Source: Clostridiales bacterium UBA4653
GTDB lineage: Bacteria; Bacillota; Clostridia; Oscillospirales; CAG-272
DNA: 8,360 nucleotides
Assembly: GCA_002405565.1 (NCBI GenBank)
Contig: DHMB01000163.1
Coordinates: forward strand, 1 to 8,360
Direction: 5' to 3'
Shown here: piece by piece, positions 6,347-8,360 of the stretch
How the letters are laid out: each line of letters starts with the position of its first letter
Position numbering within the stretch: position 1 is the first letter of the stretch
Program-made: the position numbers and the translations under genes
The notes under the pieces: model-generated
What the model was told of the DNA's origin: nothing
What the model saw: only the letters and a program-made list of their open reading frames with translations
The model's database searches: none

Positions 6347-7192
6347 ATGGCTGATAACAGAAATATGTCGCTCCCCTGTGCGGGACGTGACACGGTTTAT
6401 ATAGATACCAACAGAATTCTGGATAGTTGCCGCGACAAGGACTGCTTTGAGGACGTAGTCGTTTATCTCACGGACTGCGGCAGGGACGCCGTTGAACGCG
6501 GAGGCAATGTCAGAACGAAGAGCGCGCACGTCATTGCGGCGGATATGAGCGTCGACCCCGTACCGTTCAACCGCGGCTTCTATCAGGTGACGGTGAAAAT
6601 GTATGTAAAAGTCAACTGCGAAATCTGCGTCGGACTCGGTCGCTCACAGGAAGCGGACGGACTTTGCATGGTCGAAAAGAAGGTCATTCTTTACGGTAGC
6701 GAAGGTAACGTCAGCATTTTCAAGAGTGCGGCGGACAGCTCCGGCTTCTGTGGCGGAGGCAGCGAGTGCAATGCCACAAGCAACCTTCCGACAGCGGTTC
6801 TTGAAGTCGTCGACCCGATAGTACTTAACACGAAGATTGTTGAGGCTTGCCGTTGCCAGAACTTCCGCAATTGCCTCTGCGACAGCGACCTGCCCGAGGC
6901 AGTCCGCGCCGTTTTCGACGGCAGACTCTGCGCCGACCCCGCAGGAAAATACCTGCTTGTTTCGCTCGGATTCTTCTCTGTGATAAGAATCGAGCGCCCC
7001 GCGCAGTATCTCATGAACGGAACGGAATACACCGTTCCCGAAAAGGAATGTATCTCTCCCGAAGCGGATGACCCGTGCAGCATGTTCAAGCACATGGCGT
7101 TTCCCGTCGACGAGTTTTATCCGCCCGCTCTCTCCGATATGGACAGAGCCGAAAAGCCTGACGGCGGCGGTTGCGGCTGCGGAAGAAGATAG
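6347..7192 (+). CDS. Conserved Cys-rich clostridial hypothetical protein
   Basis: The product is 281 aa with 18 Cys (6.4%), no signal peptide and no membrane helix. It looks like a family found in Oscillospirales-type Clostridia whose members share a start like DTxRxLDSCRDxDCFED, then GFYQVTV and VGLGRSQE and a later LPTAVLEVVDPIVL; I recall this resemblance but cannot verify it here. Here these lie at 15-36, 77-83, 95-102 and 147-160. A cluster of closely spaced Cys (168, 170, 176, 178) follows, and the protein ends GGGCGCGRR. Cys-rich soluble proteins of this sort may form disulfide-linked layers such as spore coat, and a weak sigma-K-like promoter lies upstream, but the function is unproven. 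GGAGG stands 12 bases before the ATG, rather far. The gene is divergent from rnfC and shows no sign of belonging to the Rnf complex. It ends at a strong terminator. Confidence 0.85.
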   Translation: MADNRNMSLPCAGRDTVYIDTNRILDSCRDKDCFEDVVVYLTDCGRDAVERGGNVRTKSAHVIAADMSVDPVPFNRGFYQVTVKMYVKVNCEICVGLGRSQEADGLCMVEKKVILYGSEGNVSIFKSAADSSGFCGGGSECNATSNLPTAVLEVVDPIVLNTKIVEACRCQNFRNCLCDSDLPEAVRAVFDGRLCADPAGKYLLVSLGFFSVIRIERPAQYLMNGTEYTVPEKECISPEADDPCSMFKHMAFPVDEFYPPALSDMDRAEKPDGGGCGCGRR

Positions 7193-7203
7193 TCCGGATA
7201 AAC

Positions 7204-7231
7204 AAAAAAATCCCGCGAGAGCGGGATTTTT
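7204..7231. terminator. Bidirectional intrinsic terminator between Cys-rich gene and HTH gene
   Basis: TCCCGC (7211-7216) pairs with GCGGGA (7221-7226) around the GAGA loop; the stem extends into an A-run (7204-7210) on the left and T5 (7227-7231) on the right, giving 11 pairs. It lies 11 bases after the + gene's stop and 8 bases beyond the end of the converging HTH gene, and can serve both. Confidence 0.92.
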
Positions 7232-7239
7232 GCGTTGTG

Positions 7240-7464
7240 TTATTTATCGGTTTCAATGTTTTTGTCGTCCGGAACGTATTCCGCAATATCGGAAAGGGAG
7301 CAGTCGAGTATTCTGCAAAGTGAGTTCAGAGTGTAAGTGCTGACGTTATCGTTTTTTCTCAGTCTGTCAAGCTGTCCCGTGCTTATTCCGTAAGTACGGA
7401 TGAGCTTATATTGTGAAACGCCCTTTGCCTGCATGGTCTTCCAGAGCTTATCATAAACTATCAT
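7240..7464 (-). CDS. Small XRE/Cro-type HTH transcriptional regulator
   Basis: This 74-aa protein is essentially a single Cro/C1-type helix-turn-helix domain. MIVYDKLWKTMQAKGVSQYKL opens it, with the first HTH helix around 16-24, the turn GIS at 26-28 and the recognition helix about 29-37 (TGQLDRLRK). VSTYTLNSLCRIL and CSLSDIAEYVPDD follow as in the standard fold. No ligand or protease domain is attached. The start at 7464 is chosen because the domain begins there, AGGAT lies about 10 bases upstream and a promoter sits immediately beyond. The open frame continues to 7641, but that extension reads through the promoter and looks non-coding. The gene is divergent from the repeat-protein gene across a shared promoter region, the usual layout for a repressor that controls both itself and its neighbour. 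Confidence 0.92.
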   Translation of the reverse strand: MIVYDKLWKTMQAKGVSQYKLIRTYGISTGQLDRLRKNDNVSTYTLNSLCRILDCSLSDIAEYVPDDKNIETDK

Positions 7465-7497
7465 AATAAGATATCCTGAAACATATTTTATACAAAT

Positions 7498-7526
7498 ATT
7501 ATAGACAGAATAATTTTTGTTGACAA
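7498..7526 (-). promoter_or_regulatory. Promoter of the HTH regulator gene
   Basis: On the - strand TTGTCA (7526-7521) is followed by 17 bases and TATAAT (7503-7498). Transcription should start near 7491, about 27 bases before the ATG. Its -35 box overlaps that of the rightward promoter by five bases. Confidence 0.85.
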
Positions 7527-7548
7527 TTGCCCGTAAACGGGCTATAAT
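7520..7548 (+). promoter_or_regulatory. Perfect consensus promoter of the repeat-protein gene
   Basis: TTGACA (7520-7525), a 17-base spacer and TATAAT (7543-7548) form an exact sigma-A consensus, the strongest promoter in the window. Transcription should begin near 7555. Such a promoter would normally need repression, consistent with the palindrome in its spacer. Confidence 0.93.
7529..7542. promoter_or_regulatory. 14-bp palindrome in the promoter spacer, likely operator
   Basis: GCCCGT, AA, ACGGGC is a two-fold symmetric site filling the spacer of the rightward promoter and abutting its TATAAT. It also lies just upstream of the leftward -35 box. The size and symmetry suit a dimer of a small Cro-type protein, so the divergent HTH product is the obvious candidate. 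Binding there would block the rightward promoter and could also affect the leftward one. No second copy was noticed in the window. Confidence 0.6.
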
Positions 7549-7595
7549 GTATATAAAGGACGGTTGCATTTTCAAGAAATAGGAAGGTACAAAAT

Positions 7596-7826
7596 ATGAC
7601 AGTTGAAGAAGCATTGGTAAAATATTATGGTGAACGCGCACAATACAATGGCGGAAAACTTTATAAAATCGGAGACAGACGCGTCGAATATAGCGGCGGA
7701 AAGCTCTATAAAGTCGGCAACGAGAGAATAGAGTTTTCAGGCGGAAGGCTTTACAGTGTCGGCGGAAATCGGGTTACATATTCCGGCAGTGAAATATACA
7801 CAATCGGCGGAACAAGAATAAGATAA
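7596..7826 (+). CDS. 76-aa protein of four tandem 15-residue repeats, function unknown
   Basis: After a 16-residue leader (MTVEEALVKYYGERAQ) the protein is four exact-length 15-residue units with the pattern (Y/F)-x-G-G-x-(L/I)-Y-x-(V/I)-G-x-x-R-(V/I)-x. The strictly spaced aromatic, Gly and Arg positions suggest a small beta-rich, possibly solenoid-like or self-associating fold. There is no signal peptide, membrane helix or Cys. AGGAAGG lies 8 bases before the ATG, and a perfect consensus promoter lies upstream. I do not recognise a named family; MORN-type repeats are distantly reminiscent but have a different spacing and motif. The GIY-YIG gene follows 44 bases after the stop on the same strand, and the HTH gene is divergent. 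Coding is well supported by the repeat conservation at protein level despite third-position differences. Confidence 0.88.
   Translation: MTVEEALVKYYGERAQYNGGKLYKIGDRRVEYSGGKLYKVGNERIEFSGGRLYSVGGNRVTYSGSEIYTIGGTRIR
7644..7823 (+). repeat. Four tandem 45-bp coding repeats
   Basis: The units are 7644-7688, 7689-7733, 7734-7778 and 7779-7823, contiguous and without length change. The first two are closest (both contain GGCGGAAA followed by CT and TATAAA). The third and fourth have drifted in DNA while keeping Tyr/Phe, Gly, Tyr, Gly and Arg. The series ends exactly at the stop codon. Confidence 0.9.
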
Positions 7827-7870
7827 ACATAAAAGCGACCGTCCTTTGATTTTTATAGCGGAGGCAGATT

Positions 7871-8360
7871 ATGAAGGAAATAACGAAGTTCAGCGATGAG
7901 ACCGCAGAGCGGCTCGGATATTATGTTTATCGCCTTATAGACCCAAGAAACGGGCGGACATTTTATGTCGGCAAGGGAAAAGGAAACAGGGTGTTTGAGC
8001 ATATAAAATGCGCGCTAAAAGAAAATTCGTCCGAGGAAAATCTGAAATATAAAATTATAAAAGAAATAAAGCTCGCAGGGCTTGACGTTCTGCACGTGAT
8101 TCACCATCACGGGCTTACGGAAAAGGAAGCGCTTATAGTTGAAAGCGCCGTTATGGACTGCTACGACGGGCTTTCAAATATTCAGGGCGGATATGATTTT
8201 GACCGTGGCGTCGCGAACGCGATAACTCTTGAGGAAAGATATTCGGCAAAGCCTTATGACGAGCCGGACGATATAAATTATATGATAATAAAAATAAAGC
8301 AAAAAACCATTGACGAAAGGGGCGGCATTTACGAGGCGACACGCTCGGCATGGCATATAA
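7871..8360 (+). CDS. GIY-YIG nuclease-fold protein, LEM3-like/COG3680 type (3' end outside window)
   Basis: The first 163 residues are present and the frame is open to the window edge. GYYVYRLIDPRNGRTFYVGKG at 16-36 carries both strands of the GIY-YIG motif (YVY and YVG), and R40 in GKGNR matches the catalytic Arg position. LDVLHVIHHHGLTEKEALIVE at 71-91 supplies the acidic helix with the likely metal-binding Glu (one of 84, 86 or 91), and LSNIQGG at 101-107 closes the domain at about 110. This layout resembles the standalone GIY-YIG group related to LEM-3 (COG3680-like) more than UvrC or homing endonucleases. The later part (121-163) is unassigned. The start is supported by GGAGG six bases upstream. 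No separate promoter is clear in the 44-base gap, so it may be co-transcribed with the repeat-protein gene. Substrate and role are unknown. Confidence 0.88.
   Translation, partial: MKEITKFSDETAERLGYYVYRLIDPRNGRTFYVGKGKGNRVFEHIKCALKENSSEENLKYKIIKEIKLAGLDVLHVIHHHGLTEKEALIVESAVMDCYDGLSNIQGGYDFDRGVANAITLEERYSAKPYDEPDDINYMIIKIKQKTIDERGGIYEATRSAWHI

Larger units (their letters stand above)
7555..7847. repeat. 13-bp inverted repeat enclosing the repeat-protein gene (possible mRNA panhandle)
   Basis: AAAGGACGGTTGC at 7555-7567 can pair with GCGACCGTCCTTT at 7835-7847. Twelve pairs are Watson-Crick and the thirteenth (7565 with 7837) is G-U in RNA. The left arm begins at the predicted transcription start and the right arm lies 8 bases after the stop codon of the 76-aa gene, followed by the T-rich GATTTTTATAG. 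The arms therefore embrace the complete message. Confidence 0.6.

Noticed and set aside
7465..7641. N-terminal extension of the HTH gene by 59 residues
   Set aside because: It would translate back through both promoters and into the divergent repeat gene; the HTH domain starts exactly at the 7464 ATG.
7644..7823. CRISPR array or recent tandem duplication
   Set aside because: Units are contiguous without spacers, in frame and diverged at DNA level, so this is a protein repeat.
7555..7847. Small transposable element bounded by terminal inverted repeats
   Set aside because: No flanking target duplication is visible, there is no transposase, and the left arm coincides with the predicted transcription start, which fits an RNA role better.

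Overview
The window most likely comes from an anaerobic Gram-positive bacterium of the class Clostridia, probably Oscillospirales (Ruminococcaceae-like). The reasons are a clostridial-type Rnf operon in the order rnfCDGEAB, the NusG domain II and Gx-transporter genes appended to it, strong GGAGG-type ribosome binding sites, and a Cys-rich hypothetical protein of a kind I associate with that group. The lineage is an inference; there is no rRNA or other marker here.

Layout. Positions 1-266 (+) hold the C-terminal end of a charged, coiled-coil protein, followed by a bidirectional terminator (269-297). From 6086 down to 314 (-) runs one tightly packed operon of eight genes: rnfC, rnfD, rnfG, rnfE, rnfA, rnfB, a NusG domain II protein and a Gx transporter family protein. 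Most junctions overlap by 4-8 bases. A near-consensus promoter (6126-6154, -) lies just upstream of rnfC. The six Rnf proteins form the membrane ferredoxin:NAD+ oxidoreductase, which couples electron flow to export of Na+ or H+. The visible cofactor sites give the path: iron-sulfur clusters in RnfB, paired Cys in RnfA/RnfE, FMN-Thr in RnfG and RnfD, then the flavin/NAD and 4Fe-4S domains of RnfC.

Divergent from the operon is a 281-aa cytosolic-looking protein with 18 Cys (6347-7192, +), possibly sporulation-related. It shares a bidirectional terminator (7204-7231) with a converging small HTH regulator gene (7240-7464, -).

The right-hand end is the least ordinary part. The HTH gene and a 76-aa protein made of four 15-residue repeats are transcribed divergently from two promoters whose -35 boxes overlap. 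A 14-bp palindrome fills the spacer of the rightward promoter. The first 13 nt of the predicted rightward transcript can pair fully with a segment just after the repeat gene, closing a panhandle around it. Next comes a GIY-YIG nuclease-fold protein (7871 onward) cut by the window edge. HTH regulator, repeat protein and GIY-YIG gene may form a small accessory module; no function can be assigned to it from sequence alone.
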